Positions 34,475-46,439 of a DNA stretch of 64,000 bases are shown here, in pieces; position 1 is the stretch's first letter; every line of letters begins with the position of its first letter. The DNA comes from Leptodactylus fallax (taxonomy: Eukaryota > Chordata > Amphibia > Anura > Leptodactylidae): the NCBI GenBank assembly GCA_947044405.1, contig CAMRHE010000035.1, forward strand, positions 8,343,501 to 8,407,500. Reading direction: 5' to 3'. The position numbers and the translations under genes are program-made. The notes under the pieces are model-generated. The model was not told where the DNA came from. It saw only the letters and a list, made by a program, of their open reading frames with translations, and ran no database searches.

Positions 34475-34503
34475 TAAAGTTATTATTATTATAATTATTA
34501 TTA

Positions 34504-35121
34504 TTCATATAATTTACTAACATAGGGATGTGAAAATGAAAAATTACATTTTTCCATTAAAACCTCACTTTTGCCCTAATTTTTTTATTTTTACAAGGGA
34601 TAAACTCCATAATTTATTGCACAATTCTCTTGAATAAAGAAATAGACCAAATGTGGTTGTAAAATGTTGTATGAGCACACAGTGGACCTGGAACAGAAGA
34701 TGAACTATTTGGCTTTTGAAGGGCAGATTTTGCTGTAATAGTTTTCAGTGCCATGCCTCATTTGCTGAGCCCATAAAGTATTAGCACAGTGAAGCCCCTT
34801 AAAGTGACACCATTTTGAAACTACACCTACAACCCTCAGGGAATTTATCAAGGGGTACAGAATTTATTATGAAATTGAAACTAGGAATAAACTGCATTTC
34901 ATCTTCATATAGGACAGTGGTTTGTCATATATTGTTGGCTAATCTTTCTTTGATTGCCTTAAAGAGGACCTTTCACCACCTCAACCAATTCAAGTTTTTA
35001 GCATCTGTTAAAAGGCGCTGCTCCACTAATTCCAACACAGTTGGAATTTTCTCTCTAGCCCTCACTGTTCCTGAGCAAAAAGTTACATAGTTACCTAAAT
35101 TAGTATGGTTGAAAAAAGACA
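34504..35121. other. Gene-free stretch ending in a dispersed repeat
   Basis: TTAAAGAGGACCTTTCACC near 34960 looks like a MITE end. From about 35083 a repeat (GTTACATAG ... GTTGAAAAAAGACATA) continues at 36562 (TGTCCATCAAGTTCAACC) after the Tc1 insertion. Confidence 0.45.
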
Positions 35122-35123
35122 TA

Positions 35124-36559
35124 CAGTGGGGAAAAAAAGTATTTACTCAGCCACCAATTGTGCAAGTTTTCAAATTAATAATTTGTTATATATCCTTTGT
35201 TGGCAATGACAGAGGTCAAACGTTTTCTGTAAGTCTTCACAAGGTTGGCACACACTGTTGCTGGTATGTTGGCCCATTCCTCCATGCAGATCTCCTCTAG
35301 AGCAGTGATGTTTTGGGGCTGTCGCTGGGCAATGCGGACTTTCAACTCCCTCCAAAGGTTTTCTATGGGGTTGAGATCTGGAGACTGGCTAGGCCACTCC
35401 AGGACCTTGAAATGCTTTTTACGAAGACACTCCTTTGTTGCCCTGGCGGTGTGCTTGGGATCATTGTCATGCTGAAAGACCCAGCCACATTTTATCTTCA
35501 ATACCCTTGCTGGTGGAAGGAGGTTTGCACTCAAAATCTCACGATACATGGCCCCATTCATTCTTTCATGTACACGGATCAGTCGTCCTGGTCTCTTTGC
35601 AGAGAAACAACCCCAAAGCATGATGTTGCCACCCCTATGCTTCACAGTAGCTATGGTGTTCTTTGGATGCAACTCAGCATTCACTCTCCTCCAAACACGA
35701 CGAGTTGTGTTTCTACCAAACAGTTCTACTTTGGTTTCATTTGACCATATGACATTCTCCCAATACTCTTCTGGAACATCCAAATGCTCTCTAGCAAACT
35801 TCAGACGGGCCCAGATATGTACTGGCTTAAGCAGGGGGACACGTCTGGCACTGCAGGGTCTGAGTCCCTGGTGGTGTAGAGTGTTACTGAAGGTAGCCTT
35901 TGTTAACTTAGTCCTAGCTTTCTGCAGGTTATTCACTAGGTCCCCCATGTGGTTCTGGGATTTTTGCTCACCGTTCTTGTGATCATTTTGACCCCACGGG
36001 GTGAGATCTTGCGTGGAGCCCCTGATCGAGGGAGATTGTCAGTGGTCTTGTATGTCTTCCATTTTCTAATTATTGTTCCCACAATTGATTTCTTCACACC
36101 AAGCTGCTTGCCTATTGCAGATTCAGTCTTCGCATCCTGGTGCAGGTCTACAATTTTGTTTCTGGTGTCCTTTCACAGCTCTTTGGTCTTCACCATAGTG
36201 GAGTTTGGAGTGTGACTGTTTGAGGTTGTGGACAGGTGTCTTTTATACTGATAACTATTTCAAACAAGTGCCATTACTACAGGTAATGAGTGGAGAACAG
36301 AGGAGCCTCTTAAAGAAGAAGTTACAGGTCTGTTAGAGCCAGAAATTTGCTTTTTTGTTGGTGACCAAATACTTATCTTCCACCATAATTTGCAAATAAA
36401 TTCTTAAAAAATCAGACAATGTGATTTTCTAGATATGTATTCTCATTTTGTCTCTCAAAGTTGAGGTCTACCTATGATGTCAATTACAGGTCTCTCTCAT
36501 CTTTTTAAGTGGGAGAACTTGCACAATTGGTAGCTGACTAAATACTTTTTCCCCCACTG
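35124..36559 (-). mobile_element. Tc1/mariner transposon, family B, copy 1
   Basis: Flanked by TA (35122-35123; 36560-36561). Ends read CAGTGGGGAAAAAAAGTATT and its complement. The right inverted repeat is about 200 bp, while the left one lost most of its interior (compare 59827-60060). It is 1.44 kb with the transposase on the minus strand. Confidence 0.95.
35175..36196 (-). pseudogene. Tc1 transposase, family B copy 1, broken
   Basis: It starts at ATG 36196 (MVKTKEL), with a TGA at codon 8. The N-terminal DNA-binding domain ([21 protein letters not shown]) is followed by a +1 frameshift near 35945. The long frame 35948-35175 carries [21 protein letters not shown] and [10 protein letters not shown]. 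The first catalytic Asp is Asn here (WSNETK), which alone should abolish activity. Confidence 0.9.
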
Positions 36560-36561
36560 TA

Positions 36562-36856
36562 TGTCCATCAAGTTCAACCAGGGGAAACGTCATGACAGTC
36601 TATACATTTCCATAACCATCAATGGAATTTTGCTCTAAAATGGCATCTAATCCTTTTTTGTAGCTGTCATCTGTTGCTGCTGTGACCAGCTCCTGGGGTA
36701 GGCAATTCCACAGATTCACAGTCCTTACAGTGAAGAATCCTTGTCAGCTCTTGAGATTAAACATTTCTTTCTCCAGATGGAGAGAGTTCCCCCTTGTCTT
36801 TTTAGGGGATTTTACATGAAACAGCTTTTCCCCACATTTCTTGTATGGGCCATTTA
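36562..36856 (+). repeat. Dispersed repeat segment between two Tc1 insertions
   Basis: TGTCCATCAAGTTCAACCAG continues the repeat from 35083-35121, then runs to the TA used by Tc1 copy 3. The class is unknown. Confidence 0.45.
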
Positions 36857-38484
36857 CAGTGCCTTGCGAAAGTATTCGGCCCCCTTGAACTTTTCAACCT
36901 TTTGTCACATTTCAGGCTTCAAACATAAGGATATAAAATTTAAATTTTTTGGTGAAGAATAAACAACAAGTGGGACACAATCGTGAAGTGGAACGAAATT
37001 TATTGGATATTTTAAACTTTTGTAAAAAATAAAAAACTGAAAAGTGGGGCGTGCCAAATTATTCAGCCCCCTTAAGTTAATACTTTGTAGTGCCACCTTT
37101 TGCTGCGATTACAGCTGCAAGTCGCTCGGGGTATGTCTCTATCAGTTTTGCACATCGAGAGACTGAAATTCTTGCCCATTCTTCCTTGGAAAACAGCTCA
37201 AGCTTAGTGAGGTTGGATGGAGAGCATTTGTGAACAGCAGTTTTCAGCTCTTTCCACAGATTCTCGATTGGATTCAGGTCTGGACTTTGACTTGGCCATT
37301 CTAACACCTGGATACGTTTATTTGTGAACCATTCCATTGTAGATTTTGTTTTATGTTAGGGATCATTGTCTTGTTGGAAGATAAATCAACGTCCCAGTCT
37401 CAGGTCTTTTGCAGACTCCAACAGGTTTTCTTCCAGAATGGTCCTGTATTTGGCTCCATCCATCTTCCCATCAATTTTAACCATCTTCCCTGTCCCTGCG
37501 GAAGAAAAGCAGGCCCAAACCATGATGCTGCCACCACCATGTTTGACAGTGGGGATGGTGTGTTCAGGGTGATGAGCTGTGTTGCTTTTACGCCAAACAT
37601 ATCGTTTTGCATTGTGGCCAAAAAGTTCGATTTTGGTTTCATCTGACCAGAGCACCTTCTTCCACATGTTTGGTGTGTCTCCCAGGTGGCTTCAAACTTT
37701 AAATAAGACTTTTTATGGATATCTTTGAGAAATGGCTTTCTTCTTGCCACTCTTCCATAAAGGCCAGATTTATGCAGTGTACGACTGATTGTTGTCCTAT
37801 GGACAGACTCTCCCACCTCAGCTGTAGATCTCTGCAGTTTATCCAGAGTGATCATGGGCCTCTTGGCTGCATCGCTGATGAGTCTTCTCCTTGCTTGAGA
37901 TGAAAGTTTAGAGGGACGGCCGGGTCTTGGTAGATTTGCAGTGGTCTGATACTCCTTCCATTTCAATATGATCGCTTGCACAGTGCTCCTTGGGATGTTT
38001 AAAGTTTGGGAAATCTTTTTGTATCCAAATCCGGCTTTAAACTTCTCCACAACAGTATCACGGACCTGCCTGGTGTGTTCCTTGGTCTTCATGATGCTTT
38101 CTGCGCTTTAAACAGAACCCTGAGACTATCACAGAGCAGGTGCATTTATACGGAAACTTGATTACACACAGGTGGATTATATTTATCATCATCAGTCATT
38201 TAGGACAACATTGGATCATTCAGAGATCCTCACTGAACTTCCGGAGTGAGTTTGCTGCACTGAAAGTAAAGGGGCCGAATAATATTGCATGCCCCACTTT
38301 TCAGTTTTTTATTTTTTACAAAAGTTTAAAATATCCAATAAATTTCGTTCCATTTCACGATTGTGTCCCACTTGTTGTTGATTCTTCACCAAAAAATAAA
38401 AATTTTATATCCTTATGTTTGAAGCCTGAAATGTGGCAAAAGGTTGAAAAGTTCAAGGAGGCCGAATACTTTCGCAAGGCACTG
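36857..38484 (-). mobile_element. Tc1/mariner transposon, family A, copy 3
   Basis: Flanked by TA (36855-36856; 38485-38486), 1.63 kb, with ends identical in pattern to copies 1 and 2. It is the only family A copy with both a full-length body and clean ends on each side besides copy 1. Confidence 0.95.
37077..38092 (-). pseudogene. Tc1 transposase, family A copy 3, broken
   Basis: The N-terminus (from 38092, MKTKEHTRQV) is intact through GRPSKLSSQARRRL. It shares with copy 2 the 4-bp deletion that shifts the frame before WSDETKIELFG. Two nonsense codons follow near 37388 and 37358, just before and just after the second catalytic Asp. The C-terminal [15 protein letters not shown] is preserved. 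Confidence 0.9.
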
Positions 38485-38486
38485 TA

Positions 38487-39061
38487 TATGCCTGAAATTG
38501 ACAACAGGTCTATTTCATGTAGATTGAACGACATGTGTATTTGGATCTATTGATCTATTTGTGTTATTTTTTTTATTCATTATTAAAGGTTATGTATTAA
38601 TTTATTATCTATATTTAATATTGTGATTATTCATGTTGGATTTTGTATTATACTGTTGATAATCTATTTAGTAGAACGCAATTTTTTGGAATTCTGTAAC
38701 TATCCATCTACTGCGCATGAGTGGGAGCTGCGCAGCAGAACTGGATTATATCGGCAGCAGTGCCGAGAGCAGCGCTGAGAGAAACAGCAGCAGTCAGAAA
38801 AGAGGGAGGAGCCGTCGCGCACGTAGAAGCCTAGAAGGTAAATATGATGGAGTGGATGGTGGGGGCAGTAGTAGTGACAATCCGTTTCCGGAAATGGGCA
38901 AACAGATCGTCACTGGATAATCAGATAATCATTTTTGATTAATTATATTATTTAGAAAGTAGAAGGGGAGAGGCTGTTTAGATTAGTGTAGGGATTTCCA
39001 TTTATCCCGGACAACCCCTTTAACCTCTGTATCACTATTTAACAATAGCTGCTCGGAGTCT
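38487..39061. other. Gene-free stretch with a T2-type MITE end
   Basis: GGACAACCCCTTTAA at 39009-39023 is a T2-type terminus. The open frame at 38717-38920 is Ser/Arg-rich and has no family match I can recognise. Confidence 0.4.
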
Positions 39062-39713
39062 ATATCCTGGCCCCTGCCCACAGTATAATGTTCCTTAGCA
39101 TCCTCAATACAGTATTATGTCCAATAGTGTCCCCTCCACACAATATTATGTCCCATCATGGTCCCATTGGTGTTCATTGCAAATACTGCAAAAACTTCAA
39201 GTTCAGTAGAACCCAAATTTTTGGGGGTACACCACCCACAAACTATTATTATACTCTGGGGTATTTCAGACCCCAGAGTATAATGATGGGAGGCCCAGGG
39301 GGAGTTGACAAACATAAAAAACAGCATTACTCACCTCTCCTGAGCTCCGCCGCGACTCCTTGCTGTTTTTAGTTCTCTTCAATGACATCACAGACGTGAG
39401 TTACTACGGCGTCATTATGCGCCACAACGCCAGCCTGTCTCACATGACGTCTGTGATGTCACTAAAGAAGCCAAAGTTGCGCCAGAGAGGTGAGTGAAAG
39501 TGGTTTTTATAGGGATGGGAATCTCTCTCCTTGGGGAGAGCACCAGTGAAGGTGTGTAGAGTTTTGAATTGCCTTTTGCCCTTTACTAAGCATCTATATA
39601 TCACAAGGCATTATGGGAAAAGGAGCTGGGAAGCTCATGCGCCCTCTTTTGGATGTAACAGATCCTCAATTTGCTTTTGACTCACTGAGTCTTGAGACAG
39701 CAAATGGGATTTT

Positions 39714-39800
39714 AGCCAAGCCAATTTCACTTATCTGCATACAGCGCTGTTTCGGGATTTTTGTCCCTCATCAGTGCAGAGCAGAGTGAACTTGCTGGCT
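39714..39800 (-). ncRNA. Hammerhead ribozyme, type I, canonical core
   Basis: The minus strand reads CTGATGA (39774-39768), stem II GGGA(CAAAAA)TCCC, GAAA (39753-39750), stem III palindrome CAGCGCTG (39749-39742), then U16.1 (39741) and A17 (39740). Cleavage is predicted between 39740 and 39739. Stem I pairs TCTGCA with TGCAGA, then, beyond an internal loop, TTCACT with AGTGAA, then a weaker distal helix. All core bases match the consensus. Stem III has no loop and is self-complementary, as in dimeric hammerheads of Penelope-like elements. Activity is not shown. Confidence 0.8.
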
Positions 39801-40023
39801 TTGTGGGAGGCAATGAGTGGCTCAAGGACGGGAATCTCTCTCCTGGATCTGTTACATCTAACAGAGGGCGCATGAGCTTCCCAGCTCCTTTTCCCATAAT
39901 GCCTTGTGATATGTAGATGTTTAGTAGAGGGCAAAAGGCAATTCAAAACTCTATACACCTTCACTGGTGCTCTCTCCAAGGAGAGATGTTCCCGTCCCTA
40001 AGCTACTCATTGCCTCCCACAAA

Positions 40024-40108
40024 GCCAGCCAATTCACTCTGCTCTGCACTGATGAAGGACAATAATCCCAAAACAGCGCTGTATGCAGATGAGTGAAATT
40101 GGCTTGGC
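40024..40108 (+). ncRNA. Hammerhead ribozyme-like motif, G12 lost
   Basis: CTGATGA 40049-40055, CAGCGCTG 40074-40081, TA 40082-40083, and stem I TCTGCA/TGCAGA intact. GAAA reads AAAA (40070-40073), the same change as at 344. It is probably inactive. Confidence 0.6.
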
Positions 40109-40300
40109 TAAAATCCCATTTGCTGTCTCAAGACTCAGTGAGTGAAAAGCAAATTGAGGATCTGTTACATCCAACAGAGGGCGCATGAGCTTCCCAGCTC
40201 CTTTTCCCATAATGCCTATTGGTTTTTATATTCACTCACCGCACCTGGGCCTCCGATTATACTCTGGAGTCTGAAGAGACCATTTGCATTAAGTGGCTAA

Positions 40301-41904
40301 CCAAGTTAGGTTTAAATTAAGGGAGGACAAATCTCTATCTGTGAGTATGAGCCACATGTATCATCTAAAATGAATAATAGTCATGAGGAGAGTTTCTGAG
40401 AAATTTAGGACCCAAACCAATTAATGTACCCTGAACATTCACATGCTCAATGCTATCTCATTACAGCTGAATCGTCATACAGTCCAATTTATATACAGCT
40501 ATGTATCTGCAGGTGACGTCATTGAATAGTGACAGCAGCATGCTGATGATGTTGAAACCATTGCCTTATCAAGTGTATAGAGAAAAATCATCATAAGGCA
40601 ACCAAAATCTAGTTTACGCTGCCACTCTCTAATTATTCTAGGAAAAATATGGTATAAAAATGAACATACAGTACCTCTTAAAGTACCCCTTCTATATACA
40701 GCAGAAACAAAAAGGCTTAAAGGCAGAGCATTGTAGTAGGTCATGATGCACACTTGGATTACCAAGGAAGAGCAATCTATCATTTATTGTTAGTGAAAAC
40801 ATATTATGTGTCCTTAAAATATTTTAGTATTTTTTTTTCTTTAAATGGCTCCTATCTCAGGCCTCAAAAAGATTTCACCTTGAAATGTCAGAAAGTGGGT
40901 GAAAGAATTAGTATTCTTGAGATTTGTTTCATATATGATACAAGGTTGTGAAATTGCTACATTTTAATGCAATATGTTATGCCTCAGAAGGCCCACATCT
41001 TTGTCACTATATTCATCTGGAAAATAACATCACCCTGCTATGAAGAAACTGTACAATATTTCCACATCATTAGTAACACTTATTAAGTGGAAATATTAAG
41101 TGGAAATAACTAAAGCTGCAGAGACATTAAGTGATATTGTACTGTTCAGGGAAATTATTGCTGCTGCTGCCCATAGATGTATGCATAGTTCAGGTCCTTA
41201 TCCATTTACCTGTATTAATCCACTTGCGGACTGAAATGTCAGAATATTCAGTATATACTGTATAATGCTAGGCGAACAATGCATTAAATATATGTTCCTG
41301 ATTTCTTTTAGATTTGTTTTTAGATTGACAATCTCTATGGGATTTGGTAGACCTTTTCTCAAGAGCAACACTCAGTGATTTTTATAACCCCAGAGCTAAG
41401 AAGCCCTTGTTATATCTAGTAGGTTCTTCTCAATCCATCCGAATGTCATCTATTCAAATAAAGTTAATATGAGAAGTGGGCCTGGAGTTTGCATACAGTT
41501 ATTCAACATGTTTTCAGCTGCCCTATTGCTGTTGGGTGTACTGTACTAAAATACTCCATAAATGGAAGCAGTATTTTAAAATTTTTAGTTGGTTTTAATA
41601 ATTCCAACAAAATCAACTTGTCAACTTTTATGCTCTGCTAGATCTTTCAGTCCATACAATTTTCAAAGCCCTTTCATATTTTATATTGCAAAATCACTAT
41701 ACACAAAACCCAAATAATGTCAGTTTAGTTTAGAGGAACCTAAAGGGGTATTCAATGTAAGAGACAAAGCAAAGTAAGTATTTTGGACCTGACCCCACAA
41801 TCATATTGCCTTCTATTGGTCCTCTGCTTCTCGATAGTATACATTCAGTAGATTAGCAAGGCATAGAAGGAAATATGATTACAGATTTAGACTGCACAGG
41901 GTTA
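40301..41904. other. Gene-free stretch
   Basis: Nothing recognisable. Near 40541 a CTGATGA followed soon by GAAA lacks a stem II. Confidence 0.4.
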
Positions 41905-44041
41905 ATAATAATACATTTTATTTATATAGCGCCAACATATTCCGCAGCACTGTACAATTTGTAGGGTTCAAGTACAGACAGAAAAGATACATTACAAAGA
42001 AATAGTCATTTTACACACTGGGACTGAGGGACCTGCTCGCTATAGCTTACAATCTATGAGTTAGAAGGGGTGACACAAAAGGTAGCAGGGGCGACAACAG
42101 ACGTAGCATTGCTTAATGGTTACTGTCATTACACATATATAAAGCTGTATGAGCCATCACCAGTCATGTCCTTTAACGAGCAGATGGTTCCTGGATATAT
42201 AAATTTAGTCTGATACGGCACCATATCCTGTGAGGTAATGTTGGAGCGTAAACAGAGGTGGGTACGTTTTAGGGATTCTAACTACAGAAGGGTTTACATT
42301 AGGAGTTGTGATAGGCCTGTCTGAAAATATAGCGCTTGAAGCTGTGGAAATTGGGTGTTAATCTGATAGTCTGGGATAGAGCATTCCAGGGAAGTGGTGC
42401 AACTCGGGAGAAGTCTTGTATACGAGCGTGGGAGGTTCTGATAACAGAGGATGTTAGTCTTAGGTCACTGAGTGAATGAAGAGCACGGGTTGGGCGATAG
42501 ACAGAGATGAGGGAGGAAATGTAGGGAGGTGCAGCATTATGGAGAGCCTTGTGGATGAGGGTGATAAGTTTATATTGTATTCTGTATTGAAAAGGCAGTC
42601 AATGTAGTGACCGACACAGACCGGAGGCATCGCTGTAGCGTCTAGACTGATAGATGAGCCTGGCCGCCGCATTCAGAATAGATTGTAGAGGGGAGAGTTT
42701 AGTAAGGGGAAGACCGATTAGTAAGGAGTTACAGTAGTCAAGGCGGGGAGTGAATCAGGGCAACAATAAGTGTCTTTAGTGTATTTGTGGAATTTAAGGA
42801 AAGGGCAGATTCTGGAGATGTCTTTGAGGTGGAGATGACATGAGCATGCATGTGATTGGATATGGGGGGTGAAGGAAAGGTCTGAGTTAAACATAACCAC
42901 GAGGCAGCGGGCATGTTGCCTAGGAGTTATGGTAAGGCCGGAGACTGCAATGGAGATATCAGGGATAGATCTATTAGATGGTGGAAACAGCAGTAGTTCA
43001 GTCTTTGAGAGTTTCAGTTTCACATAGAGCGAAGACATGATATTTGAGACAGCAGAGAGACAGTCACTGGTGTTCTGTATTAGTGCAGGGGTGATGTCAC
43101 GGGATTACGTGTATAATTGGGTGTTATGAGCATAAAGATGGTACTGGAAGCCAAATCTGGTGATGGTTTGTCCAATGGGGGCTGTGTAGAGGGAGAAGAG
43201 CAGGGGACCTAGGACCGAGCACTGAGGAACCCCAAGGGCAAGGGAAAGAGGGGAAGAAACAGAGCCTGCAAATGATACACAGAAAGTGCGGTCAGGGAGA
43301 TAAGAGGAGAACCAGGAGAGAGCAGTGCCCATGAGGCTGACAGAGAGGAGCATAGTGAGGAGGAGTTGATGGTCAACAGTGTCAAATGCTGCTGAGAGAT
43401 CTAGAAGAATAAGTCACCTTTGGATTTAGCCGTCAGGAGATCATTGGAGACTTTTGTGAGGGCCATTTCAGTCAAGTGAAGAGTGTGGAAGCTAGATTGT
43501 AAGGGTTCAAGAAGAGAGTTAGCAGAAAGATAGCGGATTAAACGAGAGTAGACTAAGTGTTCCAAGATTTTGGAGATGAAAGGGAGGTTAGAGACAAGTC
43601 GATAGTTAGCAGCACAGGACGGGTCAAGGGAGGGTTTATTCAATAGAAGGGTTATGACAGCATGTTTCAAAGAGGATGGGAAAATTCCAGAAGAGAGAGA
43701 GAGGTTAAATATTTTAGCAAGGTAAGTCGTGACGGCAGGCGACAGAGACTGGAGAAGGTGTGAGGGGAAAGGGTCACTACTGCAGGTTGTAGGGCAAGAA
43801 GAAGAAAGTAGGTGAGATACTTCATCCTCTGTAACAGGTTCAAAAGATGAGAATGAACAGTCTAAAGTGCGGCTGGTGAGGGGGGTCAGTGACACCTGGG
43901 GATTGGGCAGTTATTCCCTGACGGATCTTATCAATTTTGTCAAGGAAATAAGTGGCCAGGTCATCTGCGCTAAGATCTGTGAATGGCATCTGCACCTTGG
44001 GAGTGAGTAAGGAGTGAAAAGTTTCAAAGAGCCTTTTAGGC
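41905..44041 (-). mobile_element. L2-clade LINE, copy 2, 5'-truncated
   Basis: The minus strand runs from FETFHSLLTPKVQ (about 44020) to the 3' tail GCGCTATATAAATAAAATG and (ATT)n at 41905-41930. It has the same domain order and very similar protein blocks as the L2 at 27920-34503. 5' truncation is usual for LINEs. Confidence 0.85.
42500..44020 (-). pseudogene. L2 reverse transcriptase, broken
   Basis: Blocks: [86 protein letters not shown] and [16 protein letters not shown]. The catalytic YADD reads YAHN ([12 protein letters not shown]). Then SSLYVKLKLSKTELL, and the C-terminal domain with LPLTKLSPLQSILNAAARL-like text in the frame near 42700. Several frameshifts and stops are present. Confidence 0.8.
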
Positions 44042-46139
44042 CTTTTTTTCCTTTTAGGGTTTTTTGTCTGTTAACATGGAGACATATAGGTTTGCATGGG
44101 AGCTATAGAAACAAAACAATAGGATGTTTCAAATTGAGACATATACCAGCATAGCTTCATTTTCTAGTATAAGTGCTTTGTGGCAATAAAAATAACACAG
44201 TTGCAAACATGGATATAACATTTGACTCTCCTGCTAAAGACTCTGGCATTAACCCTATCAAACACCCATTGTCATTGTCTAGCCTTCCTAATGTTCTTGT
44301 GGCAGAATGTTCCAAATTTGATTGGAAAGCCATTCTAGAAAAGTGGTGGATATTACTGCAGCAAAGTTATAACGAATTTCACATTAATAAATCGGAATTG
44401 TGCACATATCAATGCTATATTCAGATGTCCTCCTAAGTCTTAAAATTAAGTTAATCACCAATAGTTCAGTGATATTGGCAGCAATAGATGAAAAATCTCT
44501 CATTGTGATACTGACTACATATACAAAAGTAATGTACAGGTTATGTCATCCTCAAGTTTTCTATAGTCCTTCCGCTATAGTCCTACATTTGGGTTTGGGG
44601 TGCTATAAGTCATGGGGAACTCACTAACAATGGATGTTAGTTGGACAAAGAAAGTATTTTTCAAGTTCCTGTACCGACATAAAGAATATTTTCTTTCCTC
44701 CAACACAGAAATGGGAACATGACAAAGACCAAAAAAATTACCTATTAATAAATGTGCAGGTTTGATAACTGAATGTATTTCCTCTAATGGTAATACTTCA
44801 TCCTTACAGTAATAATACTATAGCAAGGAAACACAAAAATGTTCTTGATAGTTTCAACTGCAATATTTTATTATGTGACTTGTAGATGATCTCTGTTGGA
44901 CCATGGACTAGTATGTATTGTCAAAGTTATTAGAATTGTGTTCAATCATTTAGCTGTCTGAGTGATGCTTGGACAGAGCAATAGCCATGTTATTATCACC
45001 TAATATTACCTTGATCTTTATTACCCTATATTGGATATTTTCTATCATGCCTCAGTTTGCTGGCTATTGTAATATAACTGCCAAGCACATTTCACTTGTC
45101 TTTTCTGGGCACCTGTTCAAAATTAGCTTTATACCTGCTTCCAAAATTCAAGCAAAAGTCCCATTGTAAAATGCTCCAGCAATGTCTGACATGCCTAGAC
45201 TGAGATAATGCTTATTCTTAGCCAGACCTTTTTCAGGAAAATGAACATTGGAAACAGAAACTGTGTCTGAATAAATCTGACCTCAGTATTGAACTGGTAT
45301 CCAGAAACATAATTACTTTTGAGCAAGATTAGAAGAGCCATCAAAATGAGTTAAAGTTCAAGATTCAACCCACATGTTGCTGAAGGCGTACCACACTTTA
45401 CAGTATCCTTCTTCTCTTTTTATATCCAAGTTAAAGGAAGCAAGGATCTAAAAAATGTCCTACCAGTGCTCAAACTTCGATATCAAAAACTGTTTTATTC
45501 AAGATTATTTAAAAGAAAATGCATAGACCATGCCAATTTACAGGAGGGGTTAATGGAGATTATATTCTCAGGACCTGCTTAGGATATACTATATATGTAT
45601 GAATGCCTAAAAAAAGTTACTTGGTACATTTTAACTTTTGCTTCGTTTTATATTTTCCTTATACAATCAAAGCGTATATACTGTATTTGTATTCTTCATT
45701 TCTGTATGCCTTGTGAAAATTAACTTTTTTTCCCACACTTGCTGAATGGATTGTTTTTTCCTGGTGTGGTGCAACATCCCCCTCCTTATTGTTTTCTGTT
45801 CACTGTCCTGTTAGTTTAAGTCAATGATGGTCAACCAATGTGTTGTGATGGTGGCACCAAATAATGTTCTTGATTTCAGCAAAAGACATCACATTATATT
45901 TAAACTGAGCCGAGTCAATAAATTGGCATAAATATAAATACATATGACTTTTTAAACAGTTTTATTTCTATTTTACTACATATTTTGTTCAAATAAAACA
46001 GATTTGGAGACAGTGGAATAATTAAAAATAAACTTTCCAAAACAGCATATAAAAATTACTTAAACATAGATACAATGGCAAACATTTGTAATGTGCTTCT
46101 CTCACTAAGGGACTCAAAACGCAGGGAGCATTGTGGAGT
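44042..46139. other. Gene-free stretch
   Basis: No domain-bearing ORF, RNA gene or defined repeat is recognised. Confidence 0.4.
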
Positions 46140-46330
46140 TAGTGGCTGCCATACAGGCACTCATCCCCAACATCAATTGGGTCAGTTATTTTACAAAAAG
46201 TCAATTTACCTATAAGAATATTTTTGTTATATAGGAGGAAACCCATGCAAACACGGAGAAAACATACCAAGTCTATGCAGATGTTGGCCATTTTTCGGAG
46301 CCACCATGCATATAAACAAGCACATGACAC
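46140..46330 (-). repeat. Decayed V-SINE
   Basis: On the minus strand, a tRNA-like head (ATGGTGGCTCCG) is followed by GTATGTTTTCTCCGTGTTTG and CATGGGTTTCCTCC, the V domain. The 3' portion is degraded. Confidence 0.6.
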
Positions 46331-46439
46331 AGTGCTTAAACTGGCAAACATACCACTGCAACCTGTAAAGGAGATTTAAAAATGAAGTAGTAGTTCTGTC
46401 ATTCCAGTTTCGTCCAGGTGAACTAGGCGCTATGTTTTA

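Larger units (their letters stand above)
27920..34503 (+). mobile_element. L2-clade LINE, copy 1, with four nested insertions
   Basis: The endonuclease region lies around 28740-29312, the linker at 29380-29886 and the RT at 31784-33250. The 3' tail (GCTATATAAATAAAG plus (TTA)n) is at 33800-33815 and 34475-34503. Insertions are a foldback (28225-28564), a Tc1 (29887-31781) with its own foldback insertion, and an LTR (33816-34474). Across the Tc1 the protein rejoins as DLSAKDMATY|FKDKINNIRQ. The closest relative here is the L2 at 41905-44041. Confidence 0.85.
39512..40219. mobile_element. 708-bp element with two inverted hammerhead units, 11-bp target duplication
   Basis: TGGTTTTTATA flanks it at 39501-39511 and 40220-40230. 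The first about 340 bp are one full monomer on the minus strand. The rest is one monomer on the plus strand in permuted order. Each monomer holds a hammerhead core, an 'AACAGAGGGCGCATGAGC' block and a 'GGCAAAAGGCAATTC' block. There is no ORF. By known precedent (hammerheads in Penelope-like terminal repeats, variable target duplications, inverted copies) it is most likely a non-autonomous Penelope derivative. Confidence 0.8.
39062..40300. mobile_element. Decayed hAT-like element interrupted by the hammerhead element
   Basis: It shares with 58237-59300 and 54640-56160 the units CCCCTGCCCACAGTATAATG and CAGTATTATGTCC. It also shares a strong hairpin, ATTATACTCTGGGGT and its complement, at 39246-39285. 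The right part (CACTCACC...GGGCCTCCGATTATACTC) resumes at 40231 after the 708-bp insertion. The hAT ends are not preserved. Confidence 0.5.

Noticed and set aside
38717..38920. 67-codon Ser/Arg-rich ORF
   Set aside because: It is low in complexity, near a MITE end, with no domain, splice signals or homology that I recognise.
40541..40565. CTGATGA followed by GAAA in unique sequence
   Set aside because: Only four bases separate the boxes, so no stem II can form. Likely chance or a remnant.
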